NCBI GenBank assembly: GCA_965225935.1
Contig: CBDDCC010000014.1
Span: 372,001 to 436,000 of the forward strand
Source of the DNA: CALJXB01 sp965225935
GTDB lineage: Bacteria > Pseudomonadota > Alphaproteobacteria > Kiloniellales > JAKSDN01
Length of the DNA stretch: 64,000 nucleotides
Direction: 5' to 3'
Within the stretch, counting starts at the first letter, position 1. The number at the start of each line of letters is the position of its first letter. Both the position numbers and the translations under genes were made by a program. A model generated the notes under the pieces. That model was not told where the DNA came from. It searched no databases and was given only the letters and a program-made list of their open reading frames with translations. Below are positions 11,885 through 21,143 of this stretch, one piece after another.

Positions 11885-12362
11885 CGATGCGAAAGCTGTT
11901 CGTATAATCGGCTTTCGTCGACAGAAGCTGGTTGAAAGTAACAACGTCTGACATCGTGCTACTATGGCGGTAGGTGCGATGTTTAAGCACCAAGCATTGT
12001 CGGTTACTCTTCCTTCGCTGAATCGACGGGAAAAAGCGAAGAGCTCAAAGGTGCTACGGGACCGGAAACTAAAGGGGTCTTAGGGCGTATAGTAACTGAT
12101 GGCCTTGGGCGACTCATCGGCTGTCGTATTCGCTTTCGCGGATGGCCTATGTGCACGGCGAAGGTGCGTGGGAAGTTTACTTAAACCAGTCGAGCACATA
12201 AAATTGGGCTCATCACCTCGCTTTCTTCGCTTCGGTCTACGAGTTAACCTGATGTCCGAGAAGCGCCTCGAGTATTTCGGAATCGCACTCGCAGTTTCAA
12301 AGAATTCGATGGCTACATCGTCGCCAGGGGGTTCTAGGATCCCTCGTGGCATTGCACTGAAC
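11885..12362. other. intergenic stretch, no gene recognised
   Basis: 478 bases between the DUF2285 gene and the end of the large cysteine-repeat gene. Short open frames exist on both strands but have no ribosome sites or family motifs. Base composition falls here from that of the ICE backbone to that of the lower-GC cargo, so this is probably the cargo junction. Confidence 0.5.
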
Positions 12363-15300
12363 TCAGAACCGGGGCAGTTTTATGCCTGTCCTTTTCTCGG
12401 TCCAATCCAAACCTTCATTTGCGGCATCTTTGGTGTTTCGGCCTAGATTGCGAACCTCACGCTCTGCGTTCTTAACGCCACGCTCAAGTTCTCGGCCTAC
12501 ATTCTCAAATGTTTGCGCGACCTGTTGGCCGGCATCCTCAAATCCCTTGCCAACATCTTCGAGAGCGCGCAGGGCCTTAATAACTTCATTACTTTTACTT
12601 GGACCTCTAGTCAAGTCATTCCACGCATTTGTGTAGTAATGAACAATTGTGTTGTTCGGCCCGAAGCAGTCCTCGCCAATCCGACCAGTGATACACTTCC
12701 CAAGTTCCCGTACCGTAAGGCGACCACCCGTGCAGGTTGCAAAGGACATCGGTTCGCCTCCCGTGCTAACCGCGCACTCAGCCGCAATGCGCCATTCCTC
12801 ATTGACTTCAGGCGCTGCAGCGCACACGGCAAACGACGTTACTCCCTCGCTTGACGCGGCGCACCCAGCTAAACGACCTGCTTCGCCAGGCAATAGGCTC
12901 TCTGCTGCGCATCCCGCTAGCTTTCGTCGGTCCGAGCCCGCTCGCACTACACACGCTGTGACCTGCCTTGTTTTTGCGTCTCCTACGCCGTCGCCACAGC
13001 TTTCTATCATGCTGGCGACATCTCCCGCGCTCCGAGCACATTCGTAGGCCATATGCGCCTTCGCCAATTCTGGGCTGACTGCCGCCATACACTTAAGCGG
13101 GTCGCGATTGCGCGGGTCTTGTTTCGCGAGGCACATGACAATACTGCCCCCTGTGCCGCCTAAATGCGGAGCCACACAATCGACTAAGCCTCCGGCCCCT
13201 GAGGAAGCTGTCAAGCACGCGGCTGTCTCAACTGCAGCCACTCGTCCTGGGTCATCTGTTGACGTGCATTTCAGCAAAGAAAGCGGACTACCGTCACCGC
13301 GCTGCGCACATTCGACAAGGTCAAGGACTCGTTTGGTGTCGCCGGAGAAAGCCGCGTCATCAGTGCACTCTGCAACCCGTTGTGCTACCAGCTTGCTGTC
13401 GCCGAGTGATACTGCGCACGTCACGACTCTGGTTGTTTCCTCGTCGAGTACCTCATCAGCGCATGCAGTAAAGAACCTCTCAGCAGTCTGATTTGCACGG
13501 CCACACCGCAGAATGTCAGTGGCACGCTCCACACCTTCGTCTACTTGAATGAGGCAGTCCGAAACATCACCGTCTGACCGGGAGCTTGAGGACAAACAAC
13601 CAGCAATAGACTTAGCGGGGCCGGTTACAAAGCCCTTTAGACAAATCGACATCCTTCTTGGATCGGCTTCAGCGAGATCAAAGCACTCGGCGCTATCCAC
13701 GATACCCGCAAGACTTGGGTTCGCATCGGCGAAACATTTAAGAGCCTCTCTTGTATCTGATCCGGCCGCCCTCAAGCAAACAACCTCACTTCTCACGGCC
13801 GAGTCAGGGAACAGGGCGGGTAGACAGTCCGCTGCAAGGCGGCCCTCACTTGTTGCGAACTCCATACATTTTTGTATCTCGACTACCTTACTCGCGGACG
13901 CACCGCTCAACTCAGAGCATTCGACGATTACTCCCGGATCGGTCCCGCGTCCGGCTACACACTCCACGAGTCCTCTGACAACAGGATCATCCACGCCCTG
14001 CGCCAAACACGATGCCACGCCGCTATTGGTTTCGCGGCCGAGACACTCGAGCGCCGCTTGTTGAGTTGGAGACATGATTGTCGGGAGCAGGCACCGCTGT
14101 AGAGCGGCCCCATCCCCCGCTGCATCGGCCTGGCAATTAAGCAGGGCCTCCACTTCCGGAACTGCGTACAGGCTGTCCAACTTGACCTCCAGAACCTCAT
14201 TTGGGTCAAGACTCGCAATGAGTTTCGCGGCCTCCGCTGTGTCGGGAATTGCAATGCACTCTTCAGCGTCAACGAAATTCAGGATCCCCACGTCCTCGTC
14301 GCGAATTGACTCGCCAGCGCAAGCCGCGAACGCCTCTGGAGTAATCCATGCACCGGCGCAGTCCCGCATTTCACCTAGCGTCACGCTGCCTGTCACAAAG
14401 CAGGACAGAATCTTCTGCCTAAATGCCTTGGACGCGGCTATGAGACTGGTGTCCTTCGCTCGCCAAGCGTTTGCACCATCAGACGGTAAAGAGATGAGAA
14501 CAGGGTCTTCAATCAGTCCGAGCCGCCTAGCAAGCCTAGCGGCTTCACTTGCCTGCTCATTATTGAGGTTGGCCCCGATCGCAACTCGCCAAGGATCATT
14601 GACTTGTAATGGTGGAAAAACGGCGAGCTGAAGACCGGGATAGAGCGACCTAATCGAAGCGGCAGTCTCGTTGGCGTCCGATTCCGCTTCCTCTTCCGCG
14701 ATAAAGACAAACTGCCTTCGACCGGGTAACCGAGAGGGTGCGGGAGCCTGGATGAACTCAGGGTATCCGGCAAGCCTAACTGAAGGTGGATGAACTTGAT
14801 AGTCTGCCACTGGCTGGCCGGGACGTTTTGGAAGAATACTCCAAACAAACGCATCCCCTTTCTGGATGCCAATTTCCCGGGCGTAGCGCGCGTGGATGCG
14901 AGCTTCTTCAAGATTCGCATAAGCTGCTGTGACCACAGTCCAGTATTTGCTTGACTTGTAGGGCGGATAAACTGCGGCGACAGGCGCGATTTGCCTTCTG
15001 CTAATGTCCGCTAGATGCTGCATTGCGCCCTGCTCCGACCTAAACGAACCCACCACGGCAAAATATGAGTTCGTCTCGCTCAGGCTTTCTGGCCGTGCAT
15101 GCAGTGCTTCGACCGGTGGATGAGGAATCTGCCACAAAAACGCGTCAGGCTGTAATCCAGTTTCGCGAGCAAACTTAACGCGGTCGGACGCTTCCTCAAG
15201 AGACGAGTACGCAGCGGTGACGACAGTCCAGTACCGACTCGTTCCATAAGGAGGATATATGCCTGCTGAAAGAGCGGGACTCTGTTTCCTTAGAATTTCG

Positions 15301-15545
15301 ATATGTCTAGTTGCGCCTTGTTGGGATAAGAATGACCCAAGGACCGCAAAATAGCTATTCTCATCGCGGACTATCGAAGGTCTCTCATATAGAACTGCTC
15401 TGGCCATATCTTGGGCAATAGCAGAGTCATAAGGGCCTAGATATGCCCCAAGAACTAGGGCTAACGGAATGCTCAGGCACCTTAGGGCTGGGATGATCCT
15501 TGCGGCAAATAGGTGAATACCCAAGAGCAGATATGTCGATGCCAT
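12363..15545 (-). CDS. exported protein with three SPOR-like repeats and a long paired-cysteine repeat region
   Basis: 1060 residues. An N-terminal signal sequence is likely to be cut near SAIAQ (residue 45). Three related repeats at about 64-140, 160-236 and 278-353 (SYFAVLGSF ... YWTVVTAAY ... EEA) resemble SPOR domains, which bind denuded peptidoglycan. Residues from about 380 to 975 consist of degenerate units of roughly 30-40 residues, each with paired cysteines (pattern C-A/L-x(n)-C), which in the periplasm would form disulfides. The last 80 residues form a charged amphipathic helix (FEDAGQQVAQTFENVGREL...). The ATG is preceded by GGGGAGG. Codon use and GC are lower than in the ICE core. 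I do not recognise the cysteine-repeat family; a cell-envelope or secreted role is inferred. Confidence 0.85.
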   Translation of the reverse strand: MASTYLLLGIHLFAARIIPALRCLSIPLALVLGAYLGPYDSAIAQDMARAVLYERPSIVRDENSYFAVLGSFLSQQGATRHIEILRKQSPALSAGIYPPYGTSRYWTVVTAAYSSLEEASDRVKFARETGLQPDAFLWQIPHPPVEALHARPESLSETNSYFAVVGSFRSEQGAMQHLADISRRQIAPVAAVYPPYKSSKYWTVVTAAYANLEEARIHARYAREIGIQKGDAFVWSILPKRPGQPVADYQVHPPSVRLAGYPEFIQAPAPSRLPGRRQFVFIAEEEAESDANETAASIRSLYPGLQLAVFPPLQVNDPWRVAIGANLNNEQASEAARLARRLGLIEDPVLISLPSDGANAWRAKDTSLIAASKAFRQKILSCFVTGSVTLGEMRDCAGAWITPEAFAACAGESIRDEDVGILNFVDAEECIAIPDTAEAAKLIASLDPNEVLEVKLDSLYAVPEVEALLNCQADAAGDGAALQRCLLPTIMSPTQQAALECLGRETNSGVASCLAQGVDDPVVRGLVECVAGRGTDPGVIVECSELSGASASKVVEIQKCMEFATSEGRLAADCLPALFPDSAVRSEVVCLRAAGSDTREALKCFADANPSLAGIVDSAECFDLAEADPRRMSICLKGFVTGPAKSIAGCLSSSSRSDGDVSDCLIQVDEGVERATDILRCGRANQTAERFFTACADEVLDEETTRVVTCAVSLGDSKLVAQRVAECTDDAAFSGDTKRVLDLVECAQRGDGSPLSLLKCTSTDDPGRVAAVETAACLTASSGAGGLVDCVAPHLGGTGGSIVMCLAKQDPRNRDPLKCMAAVSPELAKAHMAYECARSAGDVASMIESCGDGVGDAKTRQVTACVVRAGSDRRKLAGCAAESLLPGEAGRLAGCAASSEGVTSFAVCAAAPEVNEEWRIAAECAVSTGGEPMSFATCTGGRLTVRELGKCITGRIGEDCFGPNNTIVHYYTNAWNDLTRGPSKSNEVIKALRALEDVGKGFEDAGQQVAQTFENVGRELERGVKNAEREVRNLGRNTKDAANEGLDWTEKRTGIKLPRF

Positions 15546-15642
15546 TCTCGTGCCTCCCCGAAATTGTGGACCAGTGCTTGCCGCGGGATCGTTCTTACTA
15601 GCCGCTTCGGTCCTTGAAGACCTCTAGATAGCCATGGTCGGA

Positions 15643-16038
15643 TTAGGGTCCGATACTTCGACCCAACTCAAGAAGCTCGGCTAGGAAATCGTCTGCGTCT
15701 TTGTCACAGCGCCGCTTTTCTGCGGTGGCCTCGGCAGCGAGTCTCAACATGGTCAGGGTCGCAGCCGTCACCTGTGCGCGCGCAAGTGCCTCCGCCTTTT
15801 TGAGGTGAGAATTTAGTTCCGCCGATTCCGAAGAAGACAGGCGCTGGCATTTACTTTCGATATCCCAACCAGTCTTCAGTACGAGATAGTCAACAAGAGC
15901 TGTCGAGACATCGTCTGTATTGAGGCTGCTCTCGTTCCGATGCTCACCGCCTTCCTGCGAGAAGCCAGCCGCTGAACCCATGAGCACTGTGACAACACCT
16001 AGGATACCTAACGCAATCAAGTGCTTCGCCGAGCTCAT
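15643..16038 (-). CDS. small exported protein, unknown function
   Basis: 131 residues with a clear signal peptide (KHLIALGILGVVTVLMGSAAGFSQ). The mature part of about 100 residues is mostly helical with two cysteines (CQRLSSS and RRCDKDADD). The ATG follows AGGGGG at proper spacing. It is 97 bases upstream of the large SPOR/cysteine-repeat gene on the same strand, so the two may form an operon acting in the periplasm. No family recognised. Confidence 0.72.
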   Translation of the reverse strand: MSSAKHLIALGILGVVTVLMGSAAGFSQEGGEHRNESSLNTDDVSTALVDYLVLKTGWDIESKCQRLSSSESAELNSHLKKAEALARAQVTAATLTMLRLAAEATAEKRRCDKDADDFLAELLELGRSIGP

Positions 16039-16362
16039 AAGAAAACCCCCTATTTATAGATGCTTTTCAACCAATTTTCCCTATTATGACGCGAGTAGCT
16101 GGGGCTGGCCAGTTCAACCCTAGGATAAACGCGAATGAGATTGTTGGCGCTTCTTTATCCGTCTTTCGGAGCATGTTCGCTTGATGCTGCTTTAGGACGA
16201 TTATGCCGTGAAAAAGGCAATTGTACCCTATGGTCCTGCCAAGGTTTGCTCAACGAGCCAGTCCAAAGGCTCAGAAGGCATTTCGTCATCGACAACTCTC
16301 CGACATCGCTCGGTGAGAGAGGCGGGCGATCCTGGAGAACTTGCGAACCAAAGGAGGAACGC

Positions 16363-16938
16363 ATGAAGCTGCACACACTAGGTAAGCGGCTGACGGCTAT
16401 GCTCACCACAGGCTTGCTGTGGGGTTTTGCCGCTTTCGGCGCCACCGCCGTAGCCGACGACGCGCAGCGGCGAAAGACGTTGCAGGCCTACGCGGCCATG
16501 ATGTTCAGCGAGACTCAGGATCATTGCGAGGCATTCGCAATGGTTGCCGAGAAGGCTGCGAGCTTGGCGCCTTCGGCGGGCGCATGGTTGGAAGACATGC
16601 GGCTTGTGGTAATCGGCGAGGACTGGAACAGAAAGAAGCGGGGCAAGTGGTTCAGCGGCGTTAAGACTAGCGACGGCGGCTTCAAGCCAAGTCTGAAGGA
16701 TGGTTCTTCGCAGGTGGAGCACGCCATGGCCGCAATCTACCTGGGCAAAGGCCTTCCACCCGTGCTGACCACGGTCGGCGGTTCGTTGAAGGAAGTGAAG
16801 GATGCTTTTACACGCGGAATGCCCGTCAGTCAGGCTGACGTCCTTCTGTGGGCGATCGGCGAGGACATTGGCGCGCGTCTCTCGAATTCCAATATGAAGC
16901 AGGTTGGCACGCCGATCCGGAACACCATGTGCGATTGA
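16363..16938 (+). CDS. exported protein, unknown function
   Basis: 191 residues starting at the ATG after AAGGAGG (16351-16357). Signal peptide RLTAMLTTGLLWGFAAFGATAVADD. The mature part has two cysteines (HCEAF and the penultimate residue, C-D). A longer frame upstream lacks the ribosome site. It lies divergently from the two secreted proteins on the other strand, in the same lower-GC cargo block. No domain recognised. Confidence 0.78.
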   Translation: MKLHTLGKRLTAMLTTGLLWGFAAFGATAVADDAQRRKTLQAYAAMMFSETQDHCEAFAMVAEKAASLAPSAGAWLEDMRLVVIGEDWNRKKRGKWFSGVKTSDGGFKPSLKDGSSQVEHAMAAIYLGKGLPPVLTTVGGSLKEVKDAFTRGMPVSQADVLLWAIGEDIGARLSNSNMKQVGTPIRNTMCD

Positions 16939-17310
16939 TATCGTCGCTAGACTAATTCTTGATGCGAATGGTTCAGTCGAGCCGTTGCACCATTTCCACT
17001 CTATACCGTTTTGAGGTGTTGTCCGCGGATTCCGCGATTTTGGCTTCGGGTCAGATTGCGAAACACCACAGTTTTCGCACGGTGTCTGCTTCTTGTATGA
17101 GTCCCGAAGTACGAATGTCTACGCGCGGCGGCCTCCAACATTACCACGTATTGCCGAGTCCCGCCCCGGGTGTCCGGAAAATTGGGCTGAGGCTTGGCGG
17201 CGCTGGCAAGCGCGGGAGCATGGAGAGGACGAGTGCGATCGGGAGCTTCGTGACGGGTCCCGGAGGCGAGAGAGAGGCTCTTGCCGGCCCGTCGCGGAAA
17301 GGATATCCCG
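16939..17310. other. intergenic stretch upstream of the ParB-like gene
   Basis: 372 bases. No gene is recognised; short frames overlap the ParB leader in other frames. From about 17180 the sequence becomes GC-rich and has the purine-rich leader (GAGGCGAGAGAGAGG) seen before other ICE core genes. The cargo/core junction is probably near 17150. Confidence 0.45.
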
Positions 17311-19392
17311 ATGAACGCTCCAGACTTCATTCAGAACATCCCCCTCGACAAGCTCGTCAAGTCGCCGCGCAACGTGCGCCGGACGCCGCCATGCGACACG
17401 GCGGAGGCGGAGCTTAAGGCGAGCATCGCCGTCCACGGTCTCCAGCAGAACCTCGTCGTCGCGCCGGCCAACGGCGACGGCGTCCATGAGGTGATCGCCG
17501 GCGGCCGGCGCCTCGCCGCGCTGAAAGCGTTGCGGGCGGAAGGTAAGCTGCCGGCGGATTGCGTCGTGCCCTGCTTTATCCGCACGGAGAACGCGGCCGA
17601 AATCTCCCTCGCGGAGAACATCGTCCGCCAGGCGATGCACCCGGCCGACCAGTTCGAGGCCTTCGCCGCCTTGGTCGACGCGGGCGAGACGGTGCCGGGG
17701 ATCGCCAGCCGTTTCGGCGTCTCCGAGAAGCTCGTCCGCCAGCGCCTCAAGCTTGGCAAGGTCGCGCCCAAGCTCCTCGCCGCCTACCGGGCCGAGGAGA
17801 TGGACCTCGAAACCCTGACAGCCTTCACCCTGACGGACAGCCATCGCCGTCAGTTGGCCGTCTGGAAGCAGGTCAAGAACGAGCACTATGGCGTATCCCA
17901 CCACACGGTCCGGCGCCTGCTGACCGAGAAGTCGATCGCCGCCGCGTCAAAGCTCGGCCGCTTCGTCGGCGCCGAGGCCTACGAGCAGGCCGGCGGGAGG
18001 GTGACCCGCGACCTCTTCAGCGAGCGGGACGACGGCTATTTCGACGACGTCAAGCTGGTCCACAAGCTGGCTCTCAAGAAGCTCGAGGCCAAAGCCAAGG
18101 AGCTGGAGGCCACGTGGAAGTGGGCGAAGCCGCTACTCGAGCCCGACTACGGCTTCACCGCCGAGTTCGCCCGAGTCTACCCCCAGCCGGTCGACGTGCC
18201 GGCGGCGGTGACCGAGGAACTGGAGCAGCTTGATCGCCGCGAGGACGAGCTGATGAACCTCGACGAGGATGACTGGACCGAGGAGCTGGAGGCCGAAGCC
18301 GACCAGATCGCCACCCGTCGCGAGGAGCTGCAGGAGCTCGTCCAGGCGCACACGGCGTACAGCGATGAAGATCGCAAGCGCGCCGGCTGCGTCGTCACCA
18401 TCGGCCATGACGGCGAGTTCCAGGTCCACGAGGGCCTGATCCCGCGCGACGAGGTCTCCGCGGAGGGCGACGGCGGCGCCGGTGATCAGCCGCACGAAAC
18501 GCCGTCGGATCGGCCGGCCGAGGCGCCCCTGTCGGGCGAGCAGGCGGTCCGGAAGGCGAACGGCTTCAGCCAGGTGCTGATCGACGACCTGAAGGCCCAC
18601 CGGCTGCAGATCACCAAGGCCTATCTCGCCGGTGACTTCGAAACGGCCTTCGACGTCGCGCTCTACAGCCTGTGCATCGACATCCTGCATCTCGGCTACC
18701 GCGCCAATCCCCTCGATCTCCGCGCGGTCCAGACCCACAAGCACAGCTCGCTGGATGACCTCAAGAACACGTCGGCCGCCCAACTCCTCGCTGCCCGCCG
18801 CGAGGGGCTCGACCTTGCCTGGCTCAGCCTGCCGCCGTCCGAGAGCTTTGCCCAACTCTGCGCCCTTTCCCCCGAAGCCAAGCAGGCGCTCTTCGCCTGG
18901 CGCGTCGCGCAGAGCTTCCAGGCTCAGCTCGCCTTCGAGGACAAGGCCAACCCAGTCACCGAGCACGTCGGCGAACGCCTCGGCATCGATTTTGCCGCAC
19001 ACTGGCGACCGACGGCCGACAACTATTGGGGACGGGTCAAGAAGGCCCACGCGCTGGAGGTCGGTGCCGCCATCCTTGGAACACGCTGGCAGCGTGACCA
19101 CGCCAAGGACAAGAAGCCAGTGCTCGCCAAGGCACTAGAAGCCGCTTTCGCGGGCGATGGCACGGCCACCCTCGGCCTCGACCCCGCGACCTCAGCCCGA
19201 GCCGGCGCCTGGGTCCCGCCCGGCATGGCCTATGGCCCATCGGACGATGAGCCGTCATCCGCCGATGCTAAGGATCTGGACCAGTCTAACCAGATTGATA
19301 CCGAATCTGACAAAGACACTGATCCCGAGGCAGTGCCAGCCTTCCTAACCGCGGACTCGCCACAGTCGGACGCCGAGGCCGCCCAAGCTTAA
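17311..19392 (+). CDS. ParB/RepB/Spo0J-type nuclease or partition protein
   Basis: 693 residues from the ATG at 17311 (AAAGGA upstream). The N-terminal ParB-like domain (about 5-110) includes LVKSPRNVRR, LKASIAVHGLQQNLVV and the GGRRLAALKAL box. A helix-turn-helix region at about 110-190 (VPGIASRFGVSEKLVRQRLKLGK) follows. The long C-terminal part includes an acidic segment (EDELMNLDEDDWTEELEAEA). This large ParB variant is a regular member of alphaproteobacterial ICEs and megaplasmids. It could act in element maintenance or regulation; no parA partner is next to it. Confidence 0.87.
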   Translation: MNAPDFIQNIPLDKLVKSPRNVRRTPPCDTAEAELKASIAVHGLQQNLVVAPANGDGVHEVIAGGRRLAALKALRAEGKLPADCVVPCFIRTENAAEISLAENIVRQAMHPADQFEAFAALVDAGETVPGIASRFGVSEKLVRQRLKLGKVAPKLLAAYRAEEMDLETLTAFTLTDSHRRQLAVWKQVKNEHYGVSHHTVRRLLTEKSIAAASKLGRFVGAEAYEQAGGRVTRDLFSERDDGYFDDVKLVHKLALKKLEAKAKELEATWKWAKPLLEPDYGFTAEFARVYPQPVDVPAAVTEELEQLDRREDELMNLDEDDWTEELEAEADQIATRREELQELVQAHTAYSDEDRKRAGCVVTIGHDGEFQVHEGLIPRDEVSAEGDGGAGDQPHETPSDRPAEAPLSGEQAVRKANGFSQVLIDDLKAHRLQITKAYLAGDFETAFDVALYSLCIDILHLGYRANPLDLRAVQTHKHSSLDDLKNTSAAQLLAARREGLDLAWLSLPPSESFAQLCALSPEAKQALFAWRVAQSFQAQLAFEDKANPVTEHVGERLGIDFAAHWRPTADNYWGRVKKAHALEVGAAILGTRWQRDHAKDKKPVLAKALEAAFAGDGTATLGLDPATSARAGAWVPPGMAYGPSDDEPSSADAKDLDQSNQIDTESDKDTDPEAVPAFLTADSPQSDAEAAQA

Positions 19393-19410
19393 TCCCGCCA
19401 TCGCCTCGGC

Positions 19411-19453
19411 AACTAGCGGAAGGACGCCGTCGACGACGTCCTCCCCGCTAGTT
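19411..19453. promoter_or_regulatory. hairpin downstream of the ParB-like gene
   Basis: AACTAGCGG (19411-19419) pairs with CCGCTAGTT (19445-19453), with an inner pairing of AGGACG (19421-19426) with CGTCCT (19437-19442). There is no T-run, so it is not a classic terminator. It lies at the junction between an ICE core gene and the protease/ABC cargo. Confidence 0.5.
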
Positions 19454-19497
19454 CCCTCCGTGGTTCCAATCCCGGAGGTCCTTGATTGCCAACCATA

Positions 19498-19526
19498 TTC
19501 ACATCAGGCGATGGCTAGGCTACACT
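19498..19526 (+). promoter_or_regulatory. candidate promoter of the protease/ABC operon
   Basis: TTCACA (19498-19503), a 17-base spacer, then TACACT (19521-19526). This is 61 bases before the chosen start of the substrate-binding-protein gene. Confidence 0.4.
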
Positions 19527-19586
19527 TCAAAGTAGTGGGTAGGACATCTCACCGATGTGGTAGGGGCAAATCTGATGGAGAGTGGC

Positions 19587-20675
19587 ATGCAAACAGCACG
19601 ATCGGCTGTGGTCATCGTTTGTCTGCTGGCGTTTCACCTCACCCACAGCGGGTCCCCCAGCCTCGCCGCCGAGAAATCCACGATCTCTGTGGCTAATGCA
19701 CCTTTCGTCGATGCCTCCATGACATATCTTGGGGAGACGGAAGGGATCTTTTCGAGGCATGGGCTCGACGTTCGAATCATCGATGCTACCTGGGCCGATC
19801 AGTTCGATCTGATAGCTTCGGGATCTGCCGATATCGCATTGGCCAGTCTGGACCAGGTTGTCGCCAGGGCAAAGAACCTCGACACGCTCGGTGTGCCTAT
19901 AGTCTTTACGTTGCCGGCTTGGCAGTTTGTCGGACTCGGCTACTACACAAAGGGCGAATACCAGACGTTGGACTATTTTTTGGAGCGGAACCCCGAAACA
20001 GCCTATACTGATTTTCTTTCTCAATTCCGAAACAAGAAGATTGCCCTGACAGAGGGCACGGTTTTCGAACAGGGCTTTATTTCGCTCGTTGAGAAATCTG
20101 CCCTTAAGATGTCAGATTTCTCGATTGTCAACACCTCACCGTCCGCTGGCCTCAACGGATTGGAGGATCCGGCAGTGGGTCTTGCAGCCGTCGGCTATCA
20201 GCAATGGGCTGAGGCTGAACGGCGTGGTTACAAGCGCGCGGTTTCAGCTAAAGACGTGGATGTAGTCGTCATTACCGGATTTATGACTTCGGCCGCCTTC
20301 GCAAAAGAGAACTCCGAAGAGGTCATGAGATTTGGCTGTGCATGGTTTGAGATCGCGAAGCTTTTTGCGAGCAACCCCAGGAAGGCATATGACGTCATAG
20401 AACCGCGGCTCGAAGCTCGCGGAGCAACCCCTATCAGCTTCGAGGAGTTTCAATCGATTTCTGTGGCAAACGTAATTCCACTTACGCCAACCGCTTCTAC
20501 TCTACTCTTCCTTCAGCCGTCTTCCCCAGCTTACTGGCACAAGGCCTGGGATCAGGCTGCCAAGAATCTTGCCGACACAGACAAAGGCGAGGCGATCCCA
20601 TCGTCGACAAAGGCATTCCAAGCGGTCGAGGTTCTCGAACGCATGCAGCTATCTCGGTGCGAGTCCCTGAACTAA
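19587..20675 (+). CDS. ABC transporter substrate-binding protein, NMT1/SsuA-like
   Basis: 362 residues from the ATG at 19587 (GGAGAG upstream; an ATG at 19575 is an alternative). Signal peptide ARSAVVIVCLLAFHLTHSGSPSLAA, then a type-2 periplasmic-binding fold like NMT1/THI5 and SsuA proteins: VANAPFVDASMTYLGETEGIFSRHGLDV, then the SADIALASLDQVV segment. Such proteins bind small molecules such as pyrimidines, taurine or nitrate; the ligand here cannot be read. It heads a six-gene array ending with an ABC ATPase and a permease of the matching SsuBC type. Three non-transport genes separate it from them, which is unusual. Confidence 0.85.
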   Translation: MQTARSAVVIVCLLAFHLTHSGSPSLAAEKSTISVANAPFVDASMTYLGETEGIFSRHGLDVRIIDATWADQFDLIASGSADIALASLDQVVARAKNLDTLGVPIVFTLPAWQFVGLGYYTKGEYQTLDYFLERNPETAYTDFLSQFRNKKIALTEGTVFEQGFISLVEKSALKMSDFSIVNTSPSAGLNGLEDPAVGLAAVGYQQWAEAERRGYKRAVSAKDVDVVVITGFMTSAAFAKENSEEVMRFGCAWFEIAKLFASNPRKAYDVIEPRLEARGATPISFEEFQSISVANVIPLTPTASTLLFLQPSSPAYWHKAWDQAAKNLADTDKGEAIPSSTKAFQAVEVLERMQLSRCESLN

Positions 20676-20759
20676 GGGTACAAAACAGTGATTTGCCGAA
20701 AGTTGGCGCAGCTAGAGGACGATTGTCTGGCCTTAGAACACCAAAACGGAGAAGATCGA

Positions 20760-21098
20760 ATGACAAAGTTCGCACGATATGAAATCGAAGGTGGAGGAGA
20801 GCTGTTATTTGAAATCGATGATGAAGTCGCAAAGGGCCTGCGTCCAGCATCGGGCACCGCCTCGCCCAGTAGGGTAGTTGGAGTAATTGATAAGGTTCTT
20901 GTGCCATTACGCGACCTCGCCACTCGGGTTGTCCAAGAACTAGGGAACATTGGTGGAGACATTCTAACGCCTCAGCAGGTTGAGCTACAATTAGGCGTTA
21001 AGCTATCGACCAGCGGGGACCTTGTAATTGCTAAAGGCACCGGAGAGGGAAATCTGAATTTGAAGATTTCTTGGATGCCAAAAAGTCCTGGTACCTAA
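20760..21098 (+). CDS. Trypco1 (trypsin-co-occurring domain 1) protein
   Basis: 112 residues from the ATG at 20760. It starts FARYEIEGGGELLFEIDDEV and ends VELQLGVKLSTSGDLVIAKGTGEGNLNLKISW. This is the layout of the CU044_2847/Trypco1 family, a small beta-rich domain named for its association with trypsin-like proteases in bacterial conflict systems. The adjacent gene is a trypsin-like protease, which supports the call. In published descriptions Trypco1 is proposed to regulate or be the target of the protease. No signal peptide, so it is cytoplasmic. Confidence 0.82.
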   Translation: MTKFARYEIEGGGELLFEIDDEVAKGLRPASGTASPSRVVGVIDKVLVPLRDLATRVVQELGNIGGDILTPQQVELQLGVKLSTSGDLVIAKGTGEGNLNLKISWMPKSPGT

Positions 21099-21143
21099 GA
21101 GCTAGGTAGGTGCAGGAGGGCGCCAACGGCGTTGTGTGGCATC

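Noticed and set aside
12080..12446. Open frames on both strands between the small DUF2285 gene and the cysteine-repeat gene
   Set aside because: No ribosome site or family pattern, and the plus-strand frame overlaps the 3' end of the large gene.
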